DNA of 64,000 nucleotides from Terrirubrum flagellatum. GTDB lineage: Bacteria > Pseudomonadota > Alphaproteobacteria > Rhizobiales > Beijerinckiaceae. The translations under genes and the position numbers were made by a program. The notes beneath the pieces are model-generated. The model did not search any database and was not told the origin of the DNA. It was given only the letters and a program-made list of their open reading frames with translations. The stretch spans positions 4,515,501 through 4,579,500 of the forward strand of contig NZ_CP091851.1 of assembly GCF_022059845.1 (NCBI RefSeq), written 5' to 3'. Positions 36,037 through 44,003 of this stretch are shown piece by piece (position 1 is the stretch's first letter; the number at the start of each line of letters is the position of its first letter).

Positions 36037-37038
36037 ATGTCCGAGCCTCGCCACGACGTCCTTTGCATCGGCAACGCCATCGTCGATGTCATCGCCCGCA
36101 CCGAAGAGGACTTCCTGGTCAAGCACCAGATGGCGAAGGGTTCGATGATGTTGATCGACGAGGAGCGGGCCGAGACGCTCTTCGCGGCGATGGGTCCGGC
36201 GACGGTGATTTCAGGCGGCTCGGCCGGCAACACGGCCGTCGGCATCGCCTCCTTCGGCGGCCGCGCCGCCTGTTTCGGCAAGGTGAAAGACGACGAGCTC
36301 GGCCGCCTGTTCGCCCACGACTTCAATTCGATCGGCGTCCATTACCCCGTCGCGCTCGCGACATCGGGACCCGCGACCGCGCGCAGCTTCATTCTGGTGA
36401 CGCCGGACGGCGAGCGCACCATGAACACCTATCTCGGCGCCTGCGTGACCTTCGGCCCTGACGATGTCGATGAGGAGACAGTGAGATCCTCGCGCATCTC
36501 CTATTTCGAAGGCTATCTCTGGGACCCGCCGGCGGCGAAGGACGCCATCCGCAAGGCCGCGGCGATCGCGCATGAGGCGGGCCGCGAGGTCGCGATCACG
36601 CTCTCGGATTCATTCTGCGTCGACCGCTATCGCGAAGAGTTCCTGTTCCTCATGCGGACGCGCACTGTCGATCTCGTCTTCGCCAACGAGCATGAGTTGC
36701 TGAGCCTCTATCAGACGAGCGATTTCCAGAGCGCGCTCGACATGATCCGCAAGGATGCGACGACGGTTGTCGTGACGCGGTCGGCCAAGGGCGCTCTCGT
36801 CGCGACGAAGGACAGCCTTCACGAGGCTCCCGCCGCCTCGATCCGCGAACTCGTCGACACCACCGGCGCCGGCGACCTCTTCGCATCAGGCTTTCTCTAT
36901 GGCCGCGCAACGCAGCGAGATCCCCAGACCTGCCTGAAATTCGGCGCGCTGGCGGCAGCGGAGGTGATCCAGCATATCGGCGCGCGGCCGCAGACCTCGC
37001 TGCGCGAGGTGGCGGAGCAGGCGGGCTTCAAGCTCTGA
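36037..37038 (+). CDS. PfkB-family carbohydrate kinase, adenosine kinase-like
   Basis: 333 aa. PfkB signature 1 region GGSAGNTAVGIASFGGRAACFGKV near residue 61 and signature 2 DTTGAGDLFASGFLYG near residue 272 with the catalytic aspartate in GAGD. The N-terminus DVLCIGNAIVDVIARTEEDFL matches the alphaproteobacterial adenosine kinase branch, which phosphorylates adenosine to AMP. Substrate certainty is moderate because other sugars or nucleosides occur in the family. It stands alone, 48 bases after the xre gene. Confidence 0.9.
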   Translation: MSEPRHDVLCIGNAIVDVIARTEEDFLVKHQMAKGSMMLIDEERAETLFAAMGPATVISGGSAGNTAVGIASFGGRAACFGKVKDDELGRLFAHDFNSIGVHYPVALATSGPATARSFILVTPDGERTMNTYLGACVTFGPDDVDEETVRSSRISYFEGYLWDPPAAKDAIRKAAAIAHEAGREVAITLSDSFCVDRYREEFLFLMRTRTVDLVFANEHELLSLYQTSDFQSALDMIRKDATTVVVTRSAKGALVATKDSLHEAPAASIRELVDTTGAGDLFASGFLYGRATQRDPQTCLKFGALAAAEVIQHIGARPQTSLREVAEQAGFKL

Positions 37039-37077
37039 GCTTTTGACCCGCGCGCGGCGCTCTGCAACCCTGTCGGG

Positions 37078-38655
37078 ATGAGCGAGCGCCGCCGCCCCAA
37101 CATTCTCTTTATCATGGCTGACCAGTTGCGCTGGGATTATCTCGGCTGCAACGGACATCCCAGAGTCCGCACGCCCAACATCGACGCGCTGGCCGCGCGC
37201 GGCGTCAACTTCACGCGCGCCTTCGTGCAATCGCCGGTCTGCGGCGGCTCGCGCATGTGTTTCTACACCGGCCGCTACAATGTCACGCACGGCGCGACCT
37301 ATAATAATTTCCCGCTGCGCATCGATGAGATGACGATCGGCGATTATTTGCGGCCGCTTGGCTATCGCGTCGCGCTCGTCGGCAAGACGCATTTCAAGCC
37401 TGATCTCGAAGCGATGAAACGCATCGGCGTCGATCCCGGAACGAACCCGGGAATTCCCTACTGGCAGTGCGGCTTCGAGGCTTTCGAACGCGACGATGGG
37501 CTCCATCCCGACCAGAGCGTCGATCCCAATCTCGCCTACAACCGATGGCTCAACCAGAAAGGCTATCCCGGCGACAATCCCTGGCACGAATTCGCCAACT
37601 CGGTTGAAGGCGACGACGGCGAACCGGGATCGGGATGGTATCTCCGCCATGCGCGCAAACCCGCGCGCGTGAAGGAAGAGCATTCCGAAACCGCTTACAT
37701 GACCGACCGCGCGCTCGCCTTCATCGACGAGGCGGGCGAGCAGCCATGGCTTCTGCATCTCTCCTACATCAAGCCGCACTGGCCTTACGTGGCGCCAGCG
37801 CCTTTTCACAATATGTATGATTCAGGCGACGTCATTCCCGCCAACCGCCATGACGACGAGTTGCGCGATCCGCATCCCGTCGTCGCCGCCTTCATGAAGC
37901 ATGAGGAGAGCGTCAACTTCTCGAAGCAGGACGTCCGCGAGACCGTCATTCCCACCTATATGGGCCTGATCTCGCAATGCGATCACCATATCGGCCGCGT
38001 CGTCGCGCATCTCGAAGAGCGCGGCCTGATCGATGACACCATCATCATCGTCACCAGCGATCATGGCGATTATCTCGGCGATCATTGGCTCGGCGAGAAG
38101 GATCTCTTCCACGAGGAGATCGTGCGCGTGCCGATGATCGTCGTTGATCCGCGCGACGAAGGTGATGCGACGCGCGGGCTGACCGACGCGCGACTTGTCG
38201 AGAGCATCGATCTCGTCCTGACATTCCTGGAATGGGCTGGCGGCGCAGGGTCGCAGCACCGACTCGAAGGGCGTTCGCTCGCTCCGCTTCTTGGCGGCGC
38301 GACGCCGGACTGGCGCGAGACGGCGTTCTGCGATTCCGACTTCGCGCTGCGCCATGCGCGCCGCACGCTCGGCCTGCCGCCCGACAAGGCGCGCGGCTAC
38401 ATGGTCCGCACCGAGCGTTGGAAATACGTCTTCTACGAGGAGTTTCCGCCGCAGCTTTTCGATCTCCTGAATGATCCGCGCGAACTCAACGACCTCGGCC
38501 GCGCTGCAGGCCACGAAACGGTCAAGGCTGAGATGGAGCGCCTGCTGTTTGGCTGGTTCCGCGCCCGACGCACGCGCGTCACCATTTCCGATCAGGCGAT
38601 CGAGGCGATGACCGGCAAGGCGCGCGAGCGCGGATACATCTTCGGCGCCTGGTAA
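37078..38655 (+). CDS. Sulfatase-family hydrolase (phosphonate monoester hydrolase/arylsulfatase type)
   Basis: 525 aa with no signal peptide, so cytoplasmic. Metal-binding N-terminus NILFIMADQLRWD (Asp15), then the formylglycine motif CGGSR at Cys55 (C-x-G-x-R), FYTGRY, VGKTHF, IKPHWPY, and the second metal site TSDHGDYLGDH. The cysteine must be oxidised to formylglycine, so a formylglycine-generating enzyme elsewhere in the genome is required. The closest remembered relatives are the Rhizobium/Burkholderia phosphonate monoester hydrolases, which cleave phosphonate and phosphate/sulfate esters promiscuously. The substrate is open. Confidence 0.88.
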   Translation: MSERRRPNILFIMADQLRWDYLGCNGHPRVRTPNIDALAARGVNFTRAFVQSPVCGGSRMCFYTGRYNVTHGATYNNFPLRIDEMTIGDYLRPLGYRVALVGKTHFKPDLEAMKRIGVDPGTNPGIPYWQCGFEAFERDDGLHPDQSVDPNLAYNRWLNQKGYPGDNPWHEFANSVEGDDGEPGSGWYLRHARKPARVKEEHSETAYMTDRALAFIDEAGEQPWLLHLSYIKPHWPYVAPAPFHNMYDSGDVIPANRHDDELRDPHPVVAAFMKHEESVNFSKQDVRETVIPTYMGLISQCDHHIGRVVAHLEERGLIDDTIIIVTSDHGDYLGDHWLGEKDLFHEEIVRVPMIVVDPRDEGDATRGLTDARLVESIDLVLTFLEWAGGAGSQHRLEGRSLAPLLGGATPDWRETAFCDSDFALRHARRTLGLPPDKARGYMVRTERWKYVFYEEFPPQLFDLLNDPRELNDLGRAAGHETVKAEMERLLFGWFRARRTRVTISDQAIEAMTGKARERGYIFGAW

Positions 38656-38712
38656 GAGCCTGTTTGGCTCTAAGCCTCGTTGCGGGGCGAGGCGGCCCCT
38701 ATATGCTGCGGC

Positions 38713-41472
38713 ATGCTCGATCGTCCGGCCGCCGATGAGGGACTGCCGCCGCTCTTCCGCGACTGGTTCCGGTCCCGCGGCTGGGAGCCGCGTGTCCATC
38801 AGCTCGAACTGATCGCGAAAGCTCGCGCCGGCCGCTCGGCGCTGCTGATCGCTCCGACCGGCGCCGGCAAGACGCTCGCCGGATTTCTGCCGAGTCTCAT
38901 CGAGCTTTCGGCGCGCGGGGCGCGGCCGGCGGCGCAGGATTCGCCGCTGCACACGCTTTACGTCTCGCCGCTGAAAGCGCTGGCCGTCGACATCGCGCGC
39001 AACCTCGATGCGCCTGTTTCGGAAATGAACCTGAATGTCCGCGTCGAGACACGCACGGGCGACACCAACGCCGCGAAGCGCCAGCGCCAGCGCATCGATC
39101 CGCCCGATATTCTGCTGACGACGCCAGAGCAGATCGCGCTGCTTCTGTCGCATCGCGACGCCGCGGCGATGTTCGCCGGCCTGAAGCGCGTCATCGTCGA
39201 TGAACTGCATGCGATGGTGACGTCGAAGCGCGGCGATCTTCTGTCGCTCGGCCTCGCGCGCCTTCGCGCGCTCGCGCCGCAAGCGACTTTCTTCGGCCTT
39301 TCCGCGACCGTGCGCGAACCCGATCAGTTGCGACGATGGCTGGCGGGAAGCGGAGCGTCGAAAAATGGGGAGCGAGAAAACAAGGACTCGCAATTTGTGA
39401 AGCACTCCGACGCGCCCTCTCCCCCCTTGTGGGGGAGAGTTGGAGAGGGGGGTGAACACGCGAAGCCTGCTGATGATATTTCACCCCCCTCCCTGTCCCT
39501 CCCCCACAAGGGGGGAGGGAACGCTAATTTCAAGCGATCGCGAATAGATGTGGATGGGGCTTCTAAACCAAGTGAAAGCGATGCATCCGTATCAACCGCG
39601 ACCATGGCCGATCTCGTCACCGTCGCAGGCGGCGCGCGCGCGCGCATCGGCGTGCTCGAGACCAAGCGCAAATTGCCGCTCGCCGGCCACACCTCGGCGC
39701 ATGCGATCAACGAGGTTTACGCCGCCATCAAGACGCACAAGATAACGCTGATCTTCGTCAATACGCGCATGCAGGCCGAGTTCATGTTCCAGTCGCTCTG
39801 GACGATCAACGAGGATATTCTGCCTATCGCGCTGCATCACGGTTCGCTCGACGCGCAGCAACGCCGCAAGGTGGAAGCAGCGATGGCTGCGGGAAAATTG
39901 CGCGGCGTCGTCTGCACCTCGACGCTTGATCTCGGCATCGACTGGGGCGACGTCGATCTCGTCATCAATATCGGCGCGCCGAAGGGCGCGAGCCGGTTGA
40001 TGCAGCGCGTCGGCCGCTCCAATCACCGCATGGATGAGCCTTCGCTCGCATTGCTCGCGCCATCGAATCGATTCGAGAGCCTGGAATGCCGTGTCGCGCT
40101 CGACGCTGTCGCTGAAGCCGCGCAGGACACGCCCGACATTTCGCCCGGCGCGTTCGACGTGCTGGCGCAGCATGTGCTCGGCGTCGCCTGCGGCGAACCC
40201 TTCGACGCCGACACGCTCTATAATGAGGTGCGGAGCGCGCTCCCCTATGCCGCGCTCAAGCGCGCGGATTTCGATCGCGTCGTCGAATTCGTAGCGACGG
40301 GCGGCTACGCGCTCAAATCCTATGATCGCTTCGCCAAGATCGGGCGCGGCAAGGACGGATTGTGGCGCGTCTCCAATCCGCGCGTCGCGCAGCAATACCG
40401 CATGAATGTCGGCACGATCGTCGAAGCGGCGATGCTGAAGGTGAGGCTCGGCCGCATTCGCGCTCGCACGCCGGGATTGCCCGGCGGCAAGGTCGCGATG
40501 GGCGGCCGCGTGCTTGGCGAGATCGAGGAATATTTCGCCGAGACGATGACGCCGGGCGACACCTTCATCTTCGCGGGCGAAGTTCTGCGCTTCGAAGGCG
40601 TGCAGGAGAACGAGGTCATCGTCACGCGCACGAAGGCGGGAACGGATCCCAAGGTGCCATCCTACGGTGGAGGAAAATTCCCGCTCTCGACCTTTCTCGC
40701 CGCGCGCGTGCGCGCGCTCCTTGCCGATCCCGCGCAATGGAAACGGCTGCCGCCAGAGGTGAAGCAATGGCTTGAGATGCAGAAGATCAAGTCAATCATT
40801 CCAAAGCGGACCGACATGCTGGTCGAGACGTTTCCGCGCGGCGGCAAATATTACATGGCCTGCTTTCCCTTCGAGGGGCGGCTCGCACATCAGACCCTCG
40901 GCATGCTTCTGACGAGACGGCTGGAGCGCGCGCGGCTGAAGCCGCTCGGATTCGTCTGCAATGATTACGGTCTGTCGATCTGGGGCGTCGCTGATCTTTC
41001 GGTTGCGATCGCGCAGAAGCGGCTCGATCTCGGCGAACTCTTCTCCGAGGACATGCTGGGCGATGATCTCGAAGACTGGCTGGCGGAATCAGCCCTGATG
41101 AAGCGCACTTTTCGCAACTGCGCCATCATCGCGGGGCTCGTCGAACGGCGGTCGCCCGGTCAGGAGAAGACAGGACGGCAGGTCACGATTTCGACCGATC
41201 TCGTTTATGACGTGCTGCGCCGGCATGAGCCGGATCACATCCTGCTGCGCGCCGCGCGCGCCGATGCGGCGACGGGCCTGCTCGACGTCAGGCGTCTCGC
41301 TGACATGCTGGCGCGCGTGAAGAATCATATCGTGCATCGCGCGCTCGATCATGTGTCGCCGCTCGGCGTGTCCGTGATGCTGGAGATCGGCCGCGAAGCA
41401 GTCTATGGCGAATCCTCGGACGCGATTCTCGCGGAAGCCGAGGAGCAATTGTGGCAGGAAGCGTCAGCCTGA
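38713..41472 (+). CDS. Ligase-associated DEXH-box DNA helicase (Lhr-like) with an in-frame repeat insertion
   Basis: 919 aa, longer than the usual 800-850. Walker A APTGAGKTLAGF, motif II VDELHAM, motif III SATV at residue 197, then NTRMQAEFMF and STLDLGIDWGDVDL with GRSNHR for the second RecA domain; the C-terminal Lhr-specific region follows. Between motif III and GVLETKRKLP lies an extra stretch of about 70-80 residues (roughly 216-295) encoded largely by the palindromic repeat at 39415-39519; it reads through without stop. Repair partner PdeM follows directly. I chose the ATG at 38713 (MLDRPAAD). The insertion should be a flexible surface loop. Confidence 0.93.
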   Translation: MLDRPAADEGLPPLFRDWFRSRGWEPRVHQLELIAKARAGRSALLIAPTGAGKTLAGFLPSLIELSARGARPAAQDSPLHTLYVSPLKALAVDIARNLDAPVSEMNLNVRVETRTGDTNAAKRQRQRIDPPDILLTTPEQIALLLSHRDAAAMFAGLKRVIVDELHAMVTSKRGDLLSLGLARLRALAPQATFFGLSATVREPDQLRRWLAGSGASKNGERENKDSQFVKHSDAPSPPLWGRVGEGGEHAKPADDISPPSLSLPHKGGGNANFKRSRIDVDGASKPSESDASVSTATMADLVTVAGGARARIGVLETKRKLPLAGHTSAHAINEVYAAIKTHKITLIFVNTRMQAEFMFQSLWTINEDILPIALHHGSLDAQQRRKVEAAMAAGKLRGVVCTSTLDLGIDWGDVDLVINIGAPKGASRLMQRVGRSNHRMDEPSLALLAPSNRFESLECRVALDAVAEAAQDTPDISPGAFDVLAQHVLGVACGEPFDADTLYNEVRSALPYAALKRADFDRVVEFVATGGYALKSYDRFAKIGRGKDGLWRVSNPRVAQQYRMNVGTIVEAAMLKVRLGRIRARTPGLPGGKVAMGGRVLGEIEEYFAETMTPGDTFIFAGEVLRFEGVQENEVIVTRTKAGTDPKVPSYGGGKFPLSTFLAARVRALLADPAQWKRLPPEVKQWLEMQKIKSIIPKRTDMLVETFPRGGKYYMACFPFEGRLAHQTLGMLLTRRLERARLKPLGFVCNDYGLSIWGVADLSVAIAQKRLDLGELFSEDMLGDDLEDWLAESALMKRTFRNCAIIAGLVERRSPGQEKTGRQVTISTDLVYDVLRRHEPDHILLRAARADAATGLLDVRRLADMLARVKNHIVHRALDHVSPLGVSVMLEIGREAVYGESSDAILAEAEEQLWQEASA
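39415..39519. repeat. Palindromic repeat element inserted in frame in the helicase gene
   Basis: Imperfect inverted repeat with arms of about 40 bases (CCCTCTCCCCCCTTGTGGG onward at 39415-39454; complement at 39482-39519) around a 27-base loop. Elements of the type CCCTCCCCC-TTGTGGGGGAGGG are common between genes in Hyphomicrobiales; here one lies inside a coding sequence and is translated (APSPPLWGRVGEGGEH, then PPSLSLPHKGGG). Confidence 0.88.
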
Positions 41473-41483
41473 GGCGACCGGCG

Positions 41484-42176
41484 ATGGAAGATCGCGCCCA
41501 TCGTCATGTCATGCTCGGCGCGCTCGACATGACCGTCGACGCCGACGGCGGACTGTGGATCGCGGCGGAGCGCACGCTGGTGGTTTCCGATCTCCATCTG
41601 GAGAAAGGCTCGTCCTTCGCCATGCGCGGCTCGCTGGTGCCGCCCTATGACACGGGCGCGACGCTCGCCGCCGTCACCGCGATGATCGGGCGCTGGTCGC
41701 CGCGCCGCGTGATTGCGCTTGGCGACAGCTTTCATGACGATGGCGGCTTCAAGCGCCTGTCCGAGCGCGATGCTTCTGCTCTCGCATCCTTGCAGGCCGG
41801 ACGCGACTGGCTCTGGATCACGGGCAATCACGACCCCTCGCCGCCGGCGGGTCTGCCAGGCGAGGTCGCGGATGAAATTGTCGTTGGCGGCGTGGCGTTC
41901 AGGCACGCGCCAGTTCTGTCGAACGACGCGCCGCAGATCGCGGGCCATCTCCATCCTTGCGTCGTCGTGCGCGGCGGCGCGCGCGGCGTGAGACGGCGCT
42001 GCTTCGCCGTCGATCAGCGCACGCTGGTGATGCCGGCGCTCGGCGCCTACTCCGGCGGGCTTGATCTTCTCTATCATCGCGCCTTTCGCGGGCTGTTCGA
42101 TGAGGACAACCTTGTCGCCCATGTCATGGGCGATGGCGGGCTGTTCAGCTTTCCCGCTACAACGCTGCGCGGCTGA
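41484..42176 (+). CDS. pdeM: Ligase-associated DNA damage response endonuclease PdeM (calcineurin-like phosphoesterase)
   Basis: 230 aa. Metallophosphoesterase motifs VVSDLHLEKGSSF, ALGDSFHDDGG, ITGNHDPSPP and IAGHLHPC, with FRHAPV before the last, define the family whose members sit next to the ligase-associated helicase and are thought to be DNA repair nucleases. The ATG at 41484 has GAGG upstream and follows the helicase stop by 11 bases; a GTG at 41451 would overlap the helicase gene. The ATP-dependent ligase and metallo-beta-lactamase exonuclease partners are not in this window. Confidence 0.92.
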   Translation: MEDRAHRHVMLGALDMTVDADGGLWIAAERTLVVSDLHLEKGSSFAMRGSLVPPYDTGATLAAVTAMIGRWSPRRVIALGDSFHDDGGFKRLSERDASALASLQAGRDWLWITGNHDPSPPAGLPGEVADEIVVGGVAFRHAPVLSNDAPQIAGHLHPCVVVRGGARGVRRRCFAVDQRTLVMPALGAYSGGLDLLYHRAFRGLFDEDNLVAHVMGDGGLFSFPATTLRG

Positions 42177-42938
42177 TCAATCCTTGCGGAACGCGACGCT
42201 CGACAGCCAGCCGAAGAAGATCGACAGCGCCGCGGCGACGAGGCCATAACCCAGTGGTCGTTGGCGCGCTGCGTCGGCGATGAGTTGCTCGAAGCCGACT
42301 TTCACCACCTCGAAATTCGTCTGCTGGCGCGCCAGCAAGACGCTATCGCCGAACAGGGCGATCTCGACCTCGTAATTGCCGAGCGGCGCCGTGGCTGGCA
42401 GGACGATCTGCGCCTGGAACACGTTCGGCGTGAGGAAGGTGACGCCGCGCTCCTTCTCCGAATAAAGCCCGCTCTCAAAGCGCAGTCGCACCAGAGAGGC
42501 GCGGAATTCCTGTTCGCGCGGGGAGTCGGTCACGTTCTTCTGCGTCGAGGTGACGATCGGCAGGAGTCCGAGATTAAGTCGCGCCGCGCGATCGGGCTCG
42601 ATGACGTCCTGCAGCGGACGCGAAGCGAGCACGCTGAGATAGCCCGGCACGCCGCCCATGAAGCGCTGGCGCTGATCGATCCAGAGACCGAAGGCCTGCC
42701 GCTTCTCCTGGACGATGACGTCCTGGCTCGGCCCGCGCACAGTGATCACGGCGTCGTAGGGGTTCGCACGCGCGACCGTGCGCGCGTCGCGCTCGATCAC
42801 GGCGAAGGCTGCGAGCTGCGCGCCGGTATAGTTCGAGGTGATCTGCACGCGATGGCTCGACAGGGAGACGAGCAACCCTTCAGCCGACGCCGCGCCCGGC
42901 GCGCAAAGAAGGATCAGAAGCGCCAGCAGCCGTCTCAT
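42177..42938 (-). CDS. TIGR02186-family exported/membrane protein
   Basis: 253 aa. Signal peptide MRRLLALLILLCAPGAASA, an Ig-like beta-rich periplasmic region (about 20-215, with VSLSSHRVQITSNYTGAQL and NYEVEIALFGDSVLL), and one C-terminal membrane helix (PLGYGLVAAALSIFFGWLSSV). This family regularly follows a TauE/SafE permease gene in alphaproteobacteria, as here, where its ATG overlaps the upstream stop codon by 4 bases. It is presumed to be the periplasmic partner of the exporter. Its biochemical role is unknown. Confidence 0.92.
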   Translation of the reverse strand: MRRLLALLILLCAPGAASAEGLLVSLSSHRVQITSNYTGAQLAAFAVIERDARTVARANPYDAVITVRGPSQDVIVQEKRQAFGLWIDQRQRFMGGVPGYLSVLASRPLQDVIEPDRAARLNLGLLPIVTSTQKNVTDSPREQEFRASLVRLRFESGLYSEKERGVTFLTPNVFQAQIVLPATAPLGNYEVEIALFGDSVLLARQQTNFEVVKVGFEQLIADAARQRPLGYGLVAAALSIFFGWLSSVAFRKD

Positions 42939-43858
42939 CGCGCCCGCTGCTCCACGCGCACCGAGAACGGATCGTTCGGTCGCGCCACGATGTCGCTCGC
43001 GAAGCGCAGGCCGACGCCGAGCACCATGATGGCGAGCAGGAGACGGAAGACCTCCGCCCGGAGATTCTGCCCGGCGCGAGCGCCGAACTGGGCGCCGATG
43101 ACGCCGCCGACGATCAGCAGGATGGCGAGCACCATGTCGACCGACTGGTTGGTGACCGCATGCAGGATGGTCGCGGCCAGCATCGTCGCGAGGATCTGCA
43201 TCAGCGACGTGCCGATGACCACGCTGGTCGGCACATGAAAGAGATAGATCAGCGCCGGCACAAGGATGAAGCCGCCGCCGATGCCAAGCACCGCGCCGGC
43301 GAAGGAGACGCCGATCGCAAGCCCCATGATCGGGATGACGCTCGCCGCCATACGCGATCGCGGAAATTTCATGCGCAGCGGCAATTCGAAATACCAGGGC
43401 CGCTCGCGCTTGTGCGCGCCGGTGGCCACCGCCTGCTTCGACGCCGCGAGCGAGCGCAGGCTCTCCAGCAGCATCAGTCCGCCAATCACGCCGAACAGCA
43501 CGACATAGGAGAGCACAATGACGAGTTCGAGCTGGCCGAGCCGGCGCATCTGATTGAAGAACATGATGCCGAGCACGGTGCCGACCGCGCCGCCGGCGAT
43601 GAGCAGCCCGCCGAGCCTGACATCCACCGCGTTCTTGCGGAAATAGCTGATGACGCCGGTCATCGAGGAGCCGGCGATCTGCGCCGACACCGAGGCGACC
43701 GCGATCGCCGGCGGAATGCCAGTGAAGATCAGAAACGGCGTCATCAGGAAGCCGCCGCCCACGCCGAACATGCCGGAGATGAAGCCGACAGCCGCCGACA
43801 TGCCGAGGATAACCAGCATATTCACCGGCGACTCGGCGATCGGCAGATAGATTTCCAA
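42935..43858 (-). CDS. Sulfite exporter TauE/SafE family permease
   Basis: 307 aa with about eight membrane segments. GFISGMFGVGGGFLMTPFLIF near residue 23 and VSFAGAVLGIGGGFILVPALIYLF in the second half are the two conserved family repeats. Pairing with the TIGR02186 protein distinguishes it from the lone TauE/SafE gene at 26105. Likely role is export of sulfite or an organosulfur anion, but the substrate is not evident. It is the first gene of a two-gene operon. Confidence 0.92.
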   Translation of the reverse strand: MEIYLPIAESPVNMLVILGMSAAVGFISGMFGVGGGFLMTPFLIFTGIPPAIAVASVSAQIAGSSMTGVISYFRKNAVDVRLGGLLIAGGAVGTVLGIMFFNQMRRLGQLELVIVLSYVVLFGVIGGLMLLESLRSLAASKQAVATGAHKRERPWYFELPLRMKFPRSRMAASVIPIMGLAIGVSFAGAVLGIGGGFILVPALIYLFHVPTSVVIGTSLMQILATMLAATILHAVTNQSVDMVLAILLIVGGVIGAQFGARAGQNLRAEVFRLLLAIMVLGVGLRFASDIVARPNDPFSVRVEQRAR

Positions 43859-44003
43859 CGCTCACGCTTCCGGGCTGGACGTCGACATCAGATCGGCGTC
43901 CGATGAACAGGGCTGGTCAACCCCAGTCATCCCTGTGCGTCAACCAAAAGCCGCGTTCACGGCGGAATTTCGGTGAACGGCCCGTGCAAAGCGCGCGCGG
44001 GTT

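Noticed and set aside
38655-38671. AGAGCC-TGTTT-GGCTCT hairpin after the sulfatase gene as a terminator
   Set aside because: Six-bp stem with no T-run following; too weak to support.
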